Origin: a bacterium 210917-SL.2.15
GTDB taxonomy: Bacteria > Bacillota > Clostridia > Oscillospirales > Oscillospiraceae
Reading direction: 5' to 3'
NCBI GenBank assembly: GCA_020555605.1
Contig: JAJCJC010000019.1
Location: forward strand, 1-54,131
DNA: 54,131 nucleotides
Each line of letters opens with the position of its first letter. The stretch's first letter is position 1. The translations under genes were made by a program, and so were the position numbers. The notes beneath the pieces were generated by a model that saw nothing but the letters and a program-made list of their open reading frames with translations, had not been told where the DNA came from and searched no databases. Shown in pieces: positions 15,084 to 23,600 of this stretch.

Positions 15084-16286
15084 ATGGCTAAACAGAAGTT
15101 TGAAAGAAGCAAACCCCATGTTAACATCGGCACCATCGGTCACGTCGACCATGGCAAGACCACTCTGACCGCTGCCATCACCAAGTGGCTGGCACTGCAG
15201 GGCAAGGCTGATTTCGAAGATTACAGTTCCATCGATAAGGCTCCCGAAGAGCGTGAGCGCGGCATCACCATCAACACCGCTCACGTCGAGTATGAGACTG
15301 AAGCACGCCACTATGCTCACGTGGACTGCCCGGGCCATGCCGACTACATTAAGAACATGATCACCGGCGCTGCTCAGATGGATGGCGCTATCCTGGTCAT
15401 TGCTGCTACCGACGGCCCCATGGCCCAGACCAAGGAGCACATCCTGTTGGCCCGTCAGGTGGGCGTGCCCGCTATGGTCGTTTTCCTGAACAAGGCTGAC
15501 CTGGTGGACGATGAGGAGCTGCTGGAACTGGTTGAGATGGAAGTCCGCGAGACCCTGTCCAGCTATGAGTTCCCTGGCGACGATATTCCGATCATCAAGG
15601 GCAGCGCTCTGCAGGCCCTGGTGTCTGAGTCCAACGATCCCAATGCTCCTGAGTATGTCTGCATCAAGGAACTGATGGACGCTGTTGACTCCTATATTCC
15701 CACGCCCGACCGCAAGGCGGATCAGCCCTTCCTGATGCCTGTTGAGGACGTTTTCACCATCTCCGGTCGCGGCACTGTCGCTACCGGCCGTGTGGAGCGC
15801 GGACAGCTGAAGGCAGGCGAGGAAGTTGAAATCGTCGGCCTGACCGAGGAGAAGAAGAAGACCGTCGTCACCTCCATGGAAATGTTCCACAAGACCCTGG
15901 ACTATGTTGAGGCTGGCGATAACGCCGGTTGCCTGCTGCGCGGCGTTGATCGTAACGGCATTGAGCGCGGCCAGGTTCTGTCCAAGCCCGGCTCCATCCA
16001 TCCTTACACCAAGTTCACCGGTCAGGTGTACGTGCTGAGCAAGGATGAAGGCGGCCGTCATACCCCCTTCTTCAACAACTATCGTCCTCAGTTCTACTTC
16101 CGTACCACTGACGTTACCGGCACCATCACCCTGCCCGAGGGCACCGAGATGTGCATGCCTGGCGATAACGTGGACATGAAGGTTGAGCTGATCACCCCCA
16201 TCGCTATCGAGAAGGGCCTGCGTTTCGCTATCCGCGAGGGCGGCCGTACCGTTGGCTCCGGCGTGGTCATCGAGGTTCACGACTAA
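15084..16286 (+). CDS. tuf: Elongation factor Tu
   Basis: 400 residues, ATG 15084 with AAGGAGG upstream. It shows GHVDHGKTT (G1), [12 protein letters not shown] (switch I), DCPGHADY (G3) and NKAD (G4), then the beta-barrel domains II and III ending VIEVHD. EF-Tu delivers aminoacyl-tRNA to the ribosome. The 97-base gap after fusA contains a weak promoter-like TTGTAC / TAATTT pair (15018-15045), so tuf may be made partly from its own start. Confidence 0.98.
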   Translation: MAKQKFERSKPHVNIGTIGHVDHGKTTLTAAITKWLALQGKADFEDYSSIDKAPEERERGITINTAHVEYETEARHYAHVDCPGHADYIKNMITGAAQMDGAILVIAATDGPMAQTKEHILLARQVGVPAMVVFLNKADLVDDEELLELVEMEVRETLSSYEFPGDDIPIIKGSALQALVSESNDPNAPEYVCIKELMDAVDSYIPTPDRKADQPFLMPVEDVFTISGRGTVATGRVERGQLKAGEEVEIVGLTEEKKKTVVTSMEMFHKTLDYVEAGDNAGCLLRGVDRNGIERGQVLSKPGSIHPYTKFTGQVYVLSKDEGGRHTPFFNNYRPQFYFRTTDVTGTITLPEGTEMCMPGDNVDMKVELITPIAIEKGLRFAIREGGRTVGSGVVIEVHD

Positions 16287-16305
16287 GTTTTAGCGATTTA
16301 CAGCC

Positions 16306-16345
16306 GAGTGGCGGAATCAGGTTATGATTCCGCCGCTCTTTTTTT
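16306..16345 (+). terminator. tuf / str operon terminator
   Basis: GAG-GGCGGAATCA / TGATTCCGCC-CTC stem with a five-base loop, followed by seven T. Confidence 0.92.
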
Positions 16346-16410
16346 ATTTTCTCTGGATTGCCGCATTTTCCGAGACAAGAAAGGATTGAGCTACACTGTA
16401 ACAGCAAATG

Positions 16411-16880
16411 ATTGGCAGAGCCTGGCGGAAAGAAAAATTCTTCCCTGCCGGGATGTAGACGCAATGACTGGGTTTTGCTGGAGTCTTTCGATTTGGGAGC
16501 GCTGGATCCTGCGTTGATTCTGAAATGGTACAGGGTGCGCCTTGAGAACATGATCGAATCCGCGTTGGATAATCAAAAGCTGCATTTTACGGAAAAAGAT
16601 TTCTCCTATGCGCTTTCCGTCTGAGTCCCAATGAAAAAAGAGCTGTCTTTTATAAGGGTTTCCATGCAAGAGAGCGTATTCACCTTTTGCATGAGCGGAA
16701 ACCCAATGGATTTTATACTGATTGTTTCGCTGTCCTTTCCTGCCTTGGAAATCGCGGGGGCTGTCGGAAGAGTACTGGAAGGAAAAGGAGATGCATTACA
16801 AGGTGTATCAATCACTTTTCCCGGCGCTGGAGGATCGGCTGCGGGATTTGGAGTGGCACCGTTGGAACGGCGCGCAATAA
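16411..16880 (+). pseudogene. Degraded gene with several frameshifts, unknown product
   Basis: Protein-like text jumps between all three plus frames: LILKWYRVRLENMIESALD and FTEKDFSYA in one, RLSPNEKRAVFYKGFHARER in a second, NPMDFILIVSLSFPALE back in the first, and EEYWKEKEMHYKVYQSLF with RDLEWHRWNGAQ then TAA (16878-16880) in the third. Read end to end this looks like a single charged, Trp/Tyr-rich protein C-terminus with at least three frameshifts. I do not recognise the family. The start is not identifiable. Confidence 0.55.
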
Positions 16881-16890
16881 AACCACTGCA

Positions 16891-16948
16891 CGCACAAAAG
16901 CCGCTCTCTGGCGCAGTGTATTCTGCGCCAGAGAGCGGCTTTTGTGCG
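16891..16948. terminator. Bidirectional terminator, 26-bp perfect stem
   Basis: Arms 16891-16916 and 16923-16948 pair perfectly with a 6-base loop; the arms contain AAAAGCC and GGCTTTT so either transcript ends in a T-run inside the stem. It serves the minus-strand DUF4830 gene (stop at 16961) and the pseudogene on the plus strand. Confidence 0.85.
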
Positions 16949-16960
16949 CACATTTCAGGA

Positions 16961-17419
16961 TCAGGGACTGCGCAGTGAAGTGATAAAGCCGTTTTCTCCT
17001 GAAGCGGTCAGGTCGCCGGCCACCACGGTGTCACCGCACAGATACAAGTTGGCCAGCACGGTGCCCTCGTAGTCGGAATAGTTGGACACACGATAGGTAT
17101 AGCGTTTCACATGCTGTCCGCAGTAAGGGGTCAGATCCATACCGTTTTCCGCCTGCAATTCGTTGTAGGAGAGGTAGGCTTCGTCCAGCGTTTCCGGGAG
17201 CGTCAGGTCTAACGTTTCCACTGCCGACGGCTCCACGTCCCAGCCCCAATCGGCCAGGTAGGCCACTCGTTGGGCGTTGTCACTGACGGAAGCGGGATTT
17301 GGAGGGCTGCCGGCATTTTTTTCGAAAGCGTGTCCTGCTGTGAAAATCACGGCGCACAAAAGCGCGCCGCCGGCCAAAACGCCGGCCACTGCTTTGGCTT
17401 TTGTCAATTTTGTTGTCAT
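16961..17419 (-). CDS. DUF4830 domain protein, membrane-anchored or secreted
   Basis: 152 residues if ATG 17419 is used; a TTG three codons earlier is possible and neither has a strong Shine-Dalgarno. Residues about 8-30 (AVAGVLAGGALLCAVIFTAGHA) form a signal anchor. The rest resembles DUF4830: QRVAYLADWGWDVEP, a LPETLDEAYLSYNELQ segment, then GQHVKRYTYRVSNYS, and a C-terminal NLYLCGDTVVAGDL. Function is unknown. It stands alone between a pseudogene and a divergent pseudouridine synthase gene. Confidence 0.75.
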   Translation of the reverse strand: MTTKLTKAKAVAGVLAGGALLCAVIFTAGHAFEKNAGSPPNPASVSDNAQRVAYLADWGWDVEPSAVETLDLTLPETLDEAYLSYNELQAENGMDLTPYCGQHVKRYTYRVSNYSDYEGTVLANLYLCGDTVVAGDLTASGENGFITSLRSP

Positions 17420-17478
17420 AATAAACAAGTTCCATCACATCCCTTGCGAGGGGATTCTATTCCACTGGAAGCAAAAGT

Positions 17479-17487
17479 ATGATACAA
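17479..17487 (+). promoter_or_regulatory. Possible extended -10 promoter of the pseudouridine synthase gene
   Basis: TG-A-TACAAT, an extended -10 form (TACAAT at 17482-17487); the -35 region is poor. It lies 45 bases before the start at 17533. Confidence 0.4.
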
Positions 17488-17532
17488 TATTTCGGAAAAG
17501 AAAGCGGAACACAAAGAAAAGGAGACAGGAAG

Positions 17533-18258
17533 ATGGCACAGATGCGGCTCGACAAATTACTTTCCTCCACCGGACGCTGGTCCCGCCGGGAAGTGAGACA
17601 GCTGGTCCGGGAGGGACGGGTCCTGGTCGACGGGCGGCCGGCAGCTGCTACCGATGAAAAATATGACCCGGAGCACACTATGCTTCAGGTGGATGGCGAA
17701 CGGCTTTCTTTTGCGGAACACTGTTATGTGATGCTACACAAGCCAGCGGGGGTTTTGTCAGCGACCGAAGACCGGCGCGCAGCCACGGTGCTGGATTTAC
17801 TGCCGCTGGAGCTACGCAAGCGGGAGTTGTTCCCTGTGGGGCGCCTGGACAAGGACACCGAGGGATTGCTGCTGCTGACGGACGACGGTCCTTTGGCGCA
17901 TCGCCTGCTCTCACCCCGTCGTCATGTGGACAAGGTATATTATGCGCGGCTGGACGGCGTGCTGACGGAGGAGGACTGCACGGCTTTTGCTGCCGGCCTT
18001 GTGTTGGAGGACGGATACAGTTGCCTTCCGGCCCGATTGGAGCGGCTTGCCGACGACGGCGTCCAGAGCGAGGTTTTGATCACGCTGCACGAGGGGAAAT
18101 TCCATCAAGTCAAGCGGATGACTGCCAGCCGCGGCGCGCCGGTTTTGTACTTAAAACGGCTTTCCATGGGGCCTTTGCGCCTGGATCCGGCTTTGGAGTG
18201 CGGAAAATGGCGATATTTAACAAAAGAAGAGGAAGACGCGCTTCTGTCGCTTCAATAA
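17533..18258 (+). CDS. Pseudouridine synthase, RsuA/RluB family
   Basis: 241 residues from ATG 17533 (AAAGGAGACAGG upstream). Residues 1-60 are an S4 RNA-binding domain (MRLDKLLSSTGRWSRREV). The catalytic domain has the family motif GRLDKDTEGLLLLTDDG with the catalytic Asp at LDKDTEG, near residue 110. LHEGKFHQVKRM follows near the C-terminus. RsuA-type enzymes make pseudouridine 516 in 16S rRNA; RluB/E/F relatives act on 23S. The small size favours the 16S type but this is not certain. Monocistronic. Confidence 0.9.
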   Translation: MAQMRLDKLLSSTGRWSRREVRQLVREGRVLVDGRPAAATDEKYDPEHTMLQVDGERLSFAEHCYVMLHKPAGVLSATEDRRAATVLDLLPLELRKRELFPVGRLDKDTEGLLLLTDDGPLAHRLLSPRRHVDKVYYARLDGVLTEEDCTAFAAGLVLEDGYSCLPARLERLADDGVQSEVLITLHEGKFHQVKRMTASRGAPVLYLKRLSMGPLRLDPALECGKWRYLTKEEEDALLSLQ

Positions 18259-18334
18259 ATGAGAGCGAACTGTAGAAAGTACAGCAAAATAATCAAAAAT
18301 AAAATGGAAATTTGGTGAAAATAGAAGAAAAGTA

Positions 18335-18363
18335 TTGCAATGTGTCAATAATGCCGCTATAAT
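18335..18363 (+). promoter_or_regulatory. Promoter of the regulator-ftsEX operon
   Basis: TTGCAA (18335-18340), 17-base spacer, TATAAT (18358-18363). The leader contains an imperfect dyad (CAGATTG near 18380 / CAATCTG near 18412). Confidence 0.8.
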
Positions 18364-18457
18364 GTAAGAAGTTTACTTGGCAGATTGCATAATAGCAAAT
18401 TGCACAAAGCCAATCTGCACGCCTTTCGATAAAGAATGATAGGAGTGTGACAGTGGG

Positions 18458-19543
18458 ATGTCCGGGAGAATTTTTCAAAACGTGGTCCTGCAGTTGAAGG
18501 AAACAACGGATAAGGTCATCGGGGTGATCGACACAGAGGGGACGGTCGTGGCCTGCAGCGAATTGTCCGGGATCGGAAAAAAATGGCCGGAGTATGTCCC
18601 GGCCATCAATTCAGCGGAGGGAGCCGCCATTGTGCTGGACGGAAAAACCTTCAAAGCCCTGGCTGGCTGGGGCGCACGGTTTGATTACGCCGTGTTTGCC
18701 AGCGGGGAGGACAGCATCAGTCGCACTGTGTGCGCCATGGCCACGGTGGCGCTGAACACTGCGAAAGCACACTATGAGGAAAAGCACGATAAAGGGTCTT
18801 TCGTGAAGAATATTATCTCGGACAATATCCTGCTGGGGGACATTTATGTGCGGGCAAAGGAACTACATGTGACCACTGAGGTGCCGCGCGGCGTTTTTGT
18901 GCTGCGCCAGTTGGACAAGTCCGACTCATCTCTGATCGACCAGGTGCAGAGTCTGTTCCCCGACCGGCAGAACGATTTTGTGCTGAACATTGGCGAGGCG
19001 GATGTGGCGCTTATCAAGCAGCTGAACGATGGTGCCAGCGAGAATGAGCTGGACAAGATCGCCGCGCAGATCGACGACACGGTGAACCATGACAACCGCG
19101 TGATGATCGGCATCGGAACGATTGCCAGCCATCTGCGCGATTTGGCAAAATCCTATAAGGAAGCGCAGATCGCCATTGAGGTGGGAAAGGTGTTCGACAC
19201 CGAGCGCCGGGTCATCAATTATGAAAACCTGGGCATCGGACGGCTGATTTACCAGCTGCCGACGACGCTGTGTGAGATGTTCCTCCAGGAAGTGTTTAAG
19301 AAAAATCCTATCGATACACTGGACCAGGAGACTTTGTTCACCATCAACAAGTTTTTTGAAAACAACCTGAACGTGTCCGAAACCGCCCGCAAACTGTTTG
19401 TACATCGCAATACCCTGGTTTACCGGCTGGAAAAAATCAAAAAGCTCACTGGTCTTGACCTGCGTGAATTCGACGATGCTATCACGTTCAAGGTAGCGCT
19501 GATGGTCAAGAAATATCTCACATCCCGCGGTATTGAGGCATAA
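18458..19543 (+). CDS. PucR/CdaR-type helix-turn-helix regulator
   Basis: 361 residues, ATG 18458 with AGGAG 10 bases upstream. The N-terminus (1-120) resembles a sugar-diacid-recognition or PAS-like sensor (VIGVIDTEGTVVACSEL). The middle (about 130-270) resembles the CdaR GGDEF-like domain. The C-terminus has the PucR-type HTH: FFENNLNVSETARKLFVHRN with TLVYRLEKIKKLTGLDLREF. Family members activate catabolic or stress genes. Here it lies 46 bases before ftsE and may control the ftsEX unit or itself; this is inference from synteny only. Confidence 0.8.
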   Translation: MSGRIFQNVVLQLKETTDKVIGVIDTEGTVVACSELSGIGKKWPEYVPAINSAEGAAIVLDGKTFKALAGWGARFDYAVFASGEDSISRTVCAMATVALNTAKAHYEEKHDKGSFVKNIISDNILLGDIYVRAKELHVTTEVPRGVFVLRQLDKSDSSLIDQVQSLFPDRQNDFVLNIGEADVALIKQLNDGASENELDKIAAQIDDTVNHDNRVMIGIGTIASHLRDLAKSYKEAQIAIEVGKVFDTERRVINYENLGIGRLIYQLPTTLCEMFLQEVFKKNPIDTLDQETLFTINKFFENNLNVSETARKLFVHRNTLVYRLEKIKKLTGLDLREFDDAITFKVALMVKKYLTSRGIEA

Positions 19544-19589
19544 ACGGCTGCTCCGGGCGATGATCATGTAAGGAGAGGTTGAAAACAGC

Positions 19590-20291
19590 ATGATTCGATT
19601 AAAAGACGTTGAGAAGTGCTATGCCAACGGCGCAAAAGCGGTTAATGGCATTTCGCTGGAGATTGAGGATGGCGAGTTTGTCTTTCTGGTGGGGCCTTCC
19701 GGCTCGGGAAAGTCGACCATCATCAAGATGCTTACCGGCGAGATCGGCCCCACAGCGGGACGAATCATGATCAACGGCTATAATATGACCAATATTTCTG
19801 CCCGGCAGATCCCTTATATGCGCCGCACCATCGGCGTGATTTTCCAGGATTTCCGTCTGCTGGAGAAGAAAAATGTATATGAAAACATGGTGTTTGCCAT
19901 GCGGGCGGTGGGGGCTCCGCTGGGCGAGATTAAGCGCCGCATTCCATATGTGCTGGAACTGGTGGGACTGGAGAACAAGACCCGCCGCTTGCCGGGAGAG
20001 CTCTCCGGCGGCGAGCAGCAGCGCGTGGCCATTGCCCGTGCCCTTGTTAACAATCCCGAAACCATCATTGCCGACGAACCGACGGGCAATCTGGATCCGG
20101 AGCGTTCGTTTGAAATCATGTCGCTGCTGGAGCGCATCAACGACCTGGGCACCACGATGCTGGTGGTGACCCATGAAAAGGATTTGGTCAATCGCTTCTC
20201 CAAACGTGTGATCGCGTTGGAAAAAGGACAAATCGTCAGCGACCACAGAGGAGCTTATTACGATACGAACAAAGGGACAGCACAATCATGA
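19590..20291 (+). CDS. ftsE: Cell division ATP-binding protein FtsE
   Basis: 233 residues, AGGAGAGG upstream of ATG 19590. Walker A GPSGSGKST (about residues 35-43), Q-loop VIFQDFRLLEKKNVYEN, ABC signature LSGGEQQRVAIARAL and Walker B IIADEPTGNLD are all intact. FtsE energises FtsX, which turns on periplasmic or extracellular peptidoglycan hydrolases. It overlaps ftsX as ATGA. Confidence 0.97.
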   Translation: MIRLKDVEKCYANGAKAVNGISLEIEDGEFVFLVGPSGSGKSTIIKMLTGEIGPTAGRIMINGYNMTNISARQIPYMRRTIGVIFQDFRLLEKKNVYENMVFAMRAVGAPLGEIKRRIPYVLELVGLENKTRRLPGELSGGEQQRVAIARALVNNPETIIADEPTGNLDPERSFEIMSLLERINDLGTTMLVVTHEKDLVNRFSKRVIALEKGQIVSDHRGAYYDTNKGTAQS

Positions 20292-21178
20292 AAAAGCACG
20301 ATTTTCAATATTTTTTCCATGAGGGCATATCCAATATGTTTTCCCACGGCTTTATGTCGTTTGCAACGGTGGGTATCACCATTGCATGTTTGCTGATTAT
20401 GGGCACCTTTTCCCTGGTGTCGCTGAATGCCAACGCCAATTTGCAGAGTTTGCAGGACCAGAGCGTGATCCTCGCCTTTGTGGATGAGTCTTATACCGAA
20501 GCGGAGGCAAAAGCGCTTCAGCCGAAGATTGAACGGATTTCCAATGTGGCGTCCGTCGCCTTTATCAGCAAGGAAGAGGCTATGGAAACCTATGTGGACG
20601 AATATCTGGAAGACGAGAGCCTGGCGGAGGATATCACCGCTGAAATTTTCCGTGACCGCTTTAGTATCCACCTGGAGGAACTGGAGTCCATGACAGAGAC
20701 TGCGGATGCCATTGGCCAAATCGAAGGCATTGCCAAGGTGCGGGCCGACGAGGATCTTTCCAAGGGCTTTTTGACCGTTAGCCAGATTGCTGCGGTGGTA
20801 TGTGTCACTTTGATCGTGGTCTTGTTGGTGGTGTCGCTGTTTATTATGTCCAACACCATCAAACTGACCACCTTTGACCGTAAGGATGAGATCGCCATTA
20901 TGAAAATGGTGGGCGCGACAGACGGTTTTATCCGATGGCCTTTTGTCTATGAAGGGTTGCTGCTGGGATGCTTCAGTGCCATTATCGCCTTTTTCCTGCA
21001 GTGGGGCCTGTATGCGGGCATTTCTGCAGGGATCGACGCTTCGGATACGCTGCAGTTGCTAGATATTCTCCCGTTCACAGAACTTTGGGCGCCTGTGTTG
21101 GGAATCTTTGTCCTAGTGGGCCTGCTGGTGGGCATCGCGGGAAGTCTGATGGCGATCCGCAAGTTCCTGCGGGTGTAA
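20288..21178 (+). CDS. ftsX: Cell division protein FtsX
   Basis: 296 residues with four membrane segments: about 21-43 (FATVGITIACLLIMGTFS), 167-189 (IAAVVCVTLIVVLLVVSL), 219-240 and 265-287. The extracellular loop (about 45-165) is the usual hydrolase-interacting region. The ABC permease core VVSLFIMSNTIKLTTFDRK and IAIMKMVGAT is typical. It works with FtsE just upstream and probably the hydrolase encoded downstream. Confidence 0.96.
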   Translation: MKKHDFQYFFHEGISNMFSHGFMSFATVGITIACLLIMGTFSLVSLNANANLQSLQDQSVILAFVDESYTEAEAKALQPKIERISNVASVAFISKEEAMETYVDEYLEDESLAEDITAEIFRDRFSIHLEELESMTETADAIGQIEGIAKVRADEDLSKGFLTVSQIAAVVCVTLIVVLLVVSLFIMSNTIKLTTFDRKDEIAIMKMVGATDGFIRWPFVYEGLLLGCFSAIIAFFLQWGLYAGISAGIDASDTLQLLDILPFTELWAPVLGIFVLVGLLVGIAGSLMAIRKFLRV

Positions 21179-21257
21179 GGAAAATACAGCCTGGAGCCTG
21201 CGCCAATGCAGCGGCGCGGGAAAGAGGAAACACGGGAGCGATGGAAGGAGCGATTTC

Positions 21258-21398
21258 ATGAGCACGATGCATGGGCCGAGAAAAGACAAAAAAAGCCGCG
21301 AGGAAAACTACCGGATGTTTTTCAAGTGCGCTATCGCACTGGGGATTTTGATCACATTGTCTGTGATTGCGCAGATTGCAACGGGAGGTTTGGGATGA
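21258..21398 (+). CDS. 46-residue single-pass membrane protein between FtsX and the M23 hydrolase
   Basis: ATG 21258 has AAGGAG 7 bases upstream. The product is basic at the N-terminus (MSTMHGPRKDKKSREENYR) and then has one hydrophobic segment (FFKCAIALGILITLSVIAQ, residues about 21-39), so type II orientation is likely. Its TGA overlaps the next ATG (ATGA), giving translational coupling to the hydrolase. I do not recognise the family. From its position I infer a subunit or regulator of the FtsEX-hydrolase complex, but it may also simply be a coupling leader. Confidence 0.65.
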   Translation: MSTMHGPRKDKKSREENYRMFFKCAIALGILITLSVIAQIATGGLG

Positions 21399-22645
21399 GC
21401 ACGCAAATGCCCTCGGTTCTGCGCCGCGCCGCCTGCATGTTTCTGGCGGCGCTGCTCTGCCTGTCCTTTATGGCGCCAGCGGTGGCGGAAGCCGCTGTCA
21501 CGCAAGCGGACATCGACGCGCTGAAAAAACAGGCGTCGGGCCTCAACAGCAAAAAATCGGAATTGAAGAATCAGCTGTCCGCACTGAGTGAGGACAAGGA
21601 CGAAGCGATGAAAAAGAAAGACCTGCTTGATGAGCAGTGCGCTGTGATTCAGGAGGAGATCGACAACGTCAACGTGCAGATCAGCCAGTATGAAACATTG
21701 ATCGCGCAGACGGAGCAGCAGATCAGCGAGACGGAAGAAAAAGAGCAGGCCCAATATGAGCTGTTTTGCCAGCGGGTGCGGGCCATGGAAGAGAACGGAA
21801 CAGTGTCCTATTGGGAAGTCATCTTTAAGGCCACCAGCTTTACCGATCTGCTCAGCCGCATCGATTTTATTAACGAAATCATGGATTACGACGAGCGCGT
21901 GATTCAGGACCTGAAGGATCTGCAGGCGCAGCTGGCCGAGGAAAAGGCGACACTGGAGGAGTCCAAGGCGGCGCAGGAAGAAGCCAAGCAGGAGTTGAGC
22001 AGCCGCAAGGCGGAGCTGCAGACCCAACTGGACGAGGCCATTGCGCTGATGAAAAAGATTCAGTCGCAGAGCGACGTTTACCAGGACACGCTGGATGCGC
22101 TGTCTCAGGAAGAGGATGAAATTCAGGCCCAGATCGTGAAAAAGTCTCAGGAACTGGCAGCCCAGCAGGCCGCAGGTAACAATACATCCAGCGGAAATGC
22201 CTCCACCGGTGTGGTCACTTCATGGATGGGCAGCGGCGGCTATATGTGGCCGGAGAAGGCCAGCAAAAAGATCAATTCGCCTTTTGGCTCGCGTTCGTCC
22301 CCCGGCGGCATCGGCTCCACGAACCACAAAGGCGTGGACATTGGCGGCGTGGGCTACACCACGCAGGTGCTGGCGTCCAAGGCAGGCACGGTCATCGTTT
22401 CCCAGCGCAGCAGCTCTTACGGCGAATACGTGGTGGTCAGCCACGGCAGCGGCAATACGACGCTCTACGCCCATATGAGCAAGCGCTTGGTCAGCGCCGG
22501 ACAGACGGTGCAGCAGGGCCAGGTGCTGGGCATCACCGGCTCCACAGGCAATTCCACTGGACCGCATCTCCATTTTGAGATCACGGAGGGCGGCGTCCGT
22601 GTTGATCCTCTGCAATATCTGACGGGCTATATCAAGAACTGGTAA
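21395..22645 (+). CDS. Coiled-coil M23 peptidase, EnvC/CwlO-like murein hydrolase or activator
   Basis: 416 residues from ATG 21395, chosen for GGGAGG 6 bases upstream, the ATGA overlap and the signal peptide (RRAACMFLAALLCLSF, cleavage near AVAEAAV). Residues about 35-260 are long coiled coil with Gln/Glu/Lys heptads, broken by NGTVSYWEVIFKATSFTDLL. A Ser/Asn/Gly linker leads to a LytM/M23 domain with HKGVDIGG and HLHFEI, so the zinc ligands His and Asp are present and the enzyme may be catalytically active, unlike E. coli EnvC. Likely FtsEX-controlled DL-endopeptidase of division. Confidence 0.9.
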   Translation: MSTQMPSVLRRAACMFLAALLCLSFMAPAVAEAAVTQADIDALKKQASGLNSKKSELKNQLSALSEDKDEAMKKKDLLDEQCAVIQEEIDNVNVQISQYETLIAQTEQQISETEEKEQAQYELFCQRVRAMEENGTVSYWEVIFKATSFTDLLSRIDFINEIMDYDERVIQDLKDLQAQLAEEKATLEESKAAQEEAKQELSSRKAELQTQLDEAIALMKKIQSQSDVYQDTLDALSQEEDEIQAQIVKKSQELAAQQAAGNNTSSGNASTGVVTSWMGSGGYMWPEKASKKINSPFGSRSSPGGIGSTNHKGVDIGGVGYTTQVLASKAGTVIVSQRSSSYGEYVVVSHGSGNTTLYAHMSKRLVSAGQTVQQGQVLGITGSTGNSTGPHLHFEITEGGVRVDPLQYLTGYIKNW

Positions 22646-22657
22646 AAAGCATAAAAC

Positions 22658-22700
22658 GGTCCCCTTCCGTCATAAGCTATGGCGGGAGGGGATGCTTTTT
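22658..22700 (+). terminator. Terminator of the ftsEX operon
   Basis: CCCCTTCCG-CAT / ATG-CGGGAGGGG stem with two G-U pairs, then GCTTTTTG. The right arm contains the GGGAGGGG that serves as Shine-Dalgarno for the next gene. Confidence 0.75.
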
Positions 22701-23469
22701 GTTCGGCCTTTTAACCATTGCGGAAAAAGATGCAACGCGGCGGGCAGCGGTGGAATGCACGGTGCGGGATGTGTGCGGCGTGCGCATTTTTGAGGTATCG
22801 GTGCTGTCGGGACGCGGGCGTTTTGGGCAGCGCCGGCGGCTGCAGCGTGCCGCCCGGCGGATGCAGCATGCCGGTGTTCGCCGAGCGCTGTTTCCGGAGG
22901 GGTTCTCTCAGCAGTCCCTTTTTGCTAAATATGGCATTGCCGCGGCCCAGGGAGAATACCTGCGCCGTATGACGGCAGGGAAGATCGCCCGCAAGCTCCT
23001 GGAGCAAAATGGAATGGATCCGGCCGCGTGCCACGTGGCATTGCTGGGCGATCATATGAGCGCGGAGCTGCGCGGCGCGCTGATGGAGCTGGCGCTGCAT
23101 GTGCGCTATACCATGCTGTGCGCCGGCGGCGGAGGCGGTGAAGCCTGCTCGGTGCTGCGGCGGGAATACGGCGTCAGCGTGGCGCGCAATGCCGGTGCGG
23201 CGCTGCTGAAAACGGCGGAGCTGGTGCTGACCTTCGGCGACGCGGCGCCCTGCGGCGCGCCGGGCTGCCTCTGGCTGCCCTGCGGCAGCGTGCGCGAGGC
23301 GGAAGGGTACCGAAATGCCGCGCCGGCGGTACGCTATGCCGCTGCGCCGGAGGTGGAGGCGGCCATGGAGGGGATCCAGGCCCAGAACGCCTTGCTTTCC
23401 CTGCTGTTGGAGATGGGGGCCGTGCGCGTCAATGAACTAGAAGTGGCCGAAATCGCGCAAAATGCTTGA
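22699..23469 (+). CDS. Conserved-looking protein of unknown function
   Basis: 256 residues, TTG start at 22699 with GGGAGGGG 9 bases upstream, itself part of a terminator stem. The protein is Arg/Ala-rich, with no signal peptide or membrane segment. It shows a basic region (residues about 37-60), LLGDHMSAELRGALMELALHV near the middle, and LVLTFGD near residue 177, reminiscent of small alpha/beta folds in uncharacterised Clostridia proteins. I cannot name it. Its stop is close to the greA promoter, so it is the last gene of its transcript. Because the site overlaps a terminator, expression may depend on read-through. Confidence 0.7.
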   Translation: MFGLLTIAEKDATRRAAVECTVRDVCGVRIFEVSVLSGRGRFGQRRRLQRAARRMQHAGVRRALFPEGFSQQSLFAKYGIAAAQGEYLRRMTAGKIARKLLEQNGMDPAACHVALLGDHMSAELRGALMELALHVRYTMLCAGGGGGEACSVLRREYGVSVARNAGAALLKTAELVLTFGDAAPCGAPGCLWLPCGSVREAEGYRNAAPAVRYAAAPEVEAAMEGIQAQNALLSLLLEMGAVRVNELEVAEIAQNA

Positions 23470-23495
23470 CACTGCACAATTTCTTGACTTATAAT
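23466..23495 (+). promoter_or_regulatory. greA promoter
   Basis: TTGACA (23466-23471), 18-base spacer, TATAAT (23490-23495). The -35 overlaps the stop codon region of the preceding gene. The leader to greA is about 100 bases. Confidence 0.85.
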
Positions 23496-23600
23496 AGTTC
23501 ACCGTAATAAAATAGAATCAGTATGGCTGTTTTTCTTTGAAGCCATTGCCATCTGTGAATTGACAGCGCCCGGCGGCGCAAAAAGAAAGGATCTGTAACT

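Noticed and set aside
16904..16948. 26-bp inverted repeat as transposon terminal repeat or MITE
   Set aside because: Six-base loop and position between convergent genes fit a terminator; no target duplication seen.
17254..17482. Plus-strand ORFs over the DUF4830 gene
   Set aside because: Antisense shadows with Cys/His-rich random text; the minus frame shows a signal anchor and a known domain.
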